Source: Actinomycetes bacterium (GTDB lineage Bacteria; Actinomycetota; Acidimicrobiia; Acidimicrobiales; JABEUL01). From it: a DNA stretch of 64,000 bases. This document shows, one piece after another, positions 63,925 through 64,000 of this stretch. Made by a program: the position numbers and the translations under genes. The stretch's first letter is position 1, and every line of letters begins with the position of its first letter. The stretch spans positions 62,001 to 126,000 of the forward strand of contig JAJZNL010000014.1 of the NCBI GenBank assembly GCA_021852345.1, given 5' to 3'. The notes beneath the pieces were generated by a model that worked only from the letters and a program-made list of their open reading frames with translations, was not told where the DNA came from and made no database searches.

Positions 63925-64000
63925 ATGAAAAATACTAAGCCCAAACTTCACGCAGCGATACCTAATACCCCGCTTTCAAATCACTCAAGTTCCAAAAGCA
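63925..64000 (+). CDS. Possible start of a gene running off the right edge
   Basis: ATG 63925 opens a frame that stays open to the window end (25 codons, MKNTKPKLHAAIPNTP...). There is no Shine-Dalgarno and the sequence is not recognisable. It may be chance. Confidence 0.2.
   Translation, partial: MKNTKPKLHAAIPNTPLSNHSSSKS

Larger units (their letters stand above)
63160..64000. other. 841-base stretch without a clear gene
   Basis: No good open frame is seen on either strand. Several hairpins cluster at 63385-63565, and the rest is AT-rich. I found no tRNA or rRNA here. The region looks like a long spacer or holds an unrecognised RNA. Confidence 0.5.

Overview
The window looks like a chromosomal segment of an AT-rich (low-GC) actinobacterium, possibly from the Acidimicrobiia or a related uncultured lineage. 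The clade call rests on gene content: a Pup ligase (pafA), a HelY/Mtr4-type helicase, a DUF4193 protein, the gcvH-FHA-ftsR-DUF151-MerR block known from mycobacteria, a DsbA-like protein resembling mycothiol-dependent nitroreductase, a PimA-like mannosyltransferase, and the block pdxS-pdxT-yebC-ruvCAB-yajC-secDF-rel-hisS-aspS-alaS in actinobacterial order. The exact lineage is inference; no rRNA, tRNA, CRISPR array, insertion sequence or prophage was seen.

Layout. Positions 1-20600 are mostly plus strand: a helicase cut by the window edge, a tandem ThyX-like protein, a candidate structured RNA, an acidic DUF4193 protein with a near-consensus promoter, small unknown genes, a GT-C-like membrane protein, an HtrA-type protease, a class II aldolase, an RDD membrane protein and an acyl-CoA synthetase. 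Minus-strand genes here include ftsE-ftsX and a sugar nucleotidyltransferase. A three-gene cassette (17.7-20.0 kb) encodes a small unknown protein and two proteins with duplicated YbjQ-like domains. Positions 20.6-38.2 kb hold a penicillin-acylase-family hydrolase, the regulatory block MerR/DUF151/FtsR/FHA/GcvH, a TauE-DUF1634 pair, AcuI-like and acyl-CoA dehydrogenase enzymes, and an apparent gcvT-gcvPA-gcvPB-pafA operon. Positions 38.5-44.1 kb hold an Nfu-type Fe-S protein, a Cys-rich conserved protein, a small zinc-finger-like protein and two tandem paralogous multipass membrane proteins. Positions 44.1-61.5 kb are a long minus-strand housekeeping block: translation (alaS, aspS, hisS), stringent response (rel), Sec translocation (secDF, yajC), Holliday junction processing (ruvABC), yebC and PLP synthesis (pdxST). 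The right end has a PimA-like glycosyltransferase and 840 bases without a clear gene.

How the genes work together. The glycine cleavage genes are split: gcvT-PA-PB lie together with pafA, while gcvH is 7 kb away beside the FHA protein and FtsR. In mycobacteria the FHA protein at this site (GarA) controls 2-oxoglutarate and glutamate metabolism. The Sec accessory genes, ruv genes and pdx genes follow the usual actinobacterial order, except for an unusual 494-base gap between yajC and secD.

The least explained items are the structured RNA candidate at about 3335-3470, the YbjQ-like cassette, the acidic DUF4193 variant, the yajC-secD gap with its direct repeat and hairpin, and the hairpin cluster near 63.4-63.56 kb. 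I did not find a clear defence system or other wholly new system.
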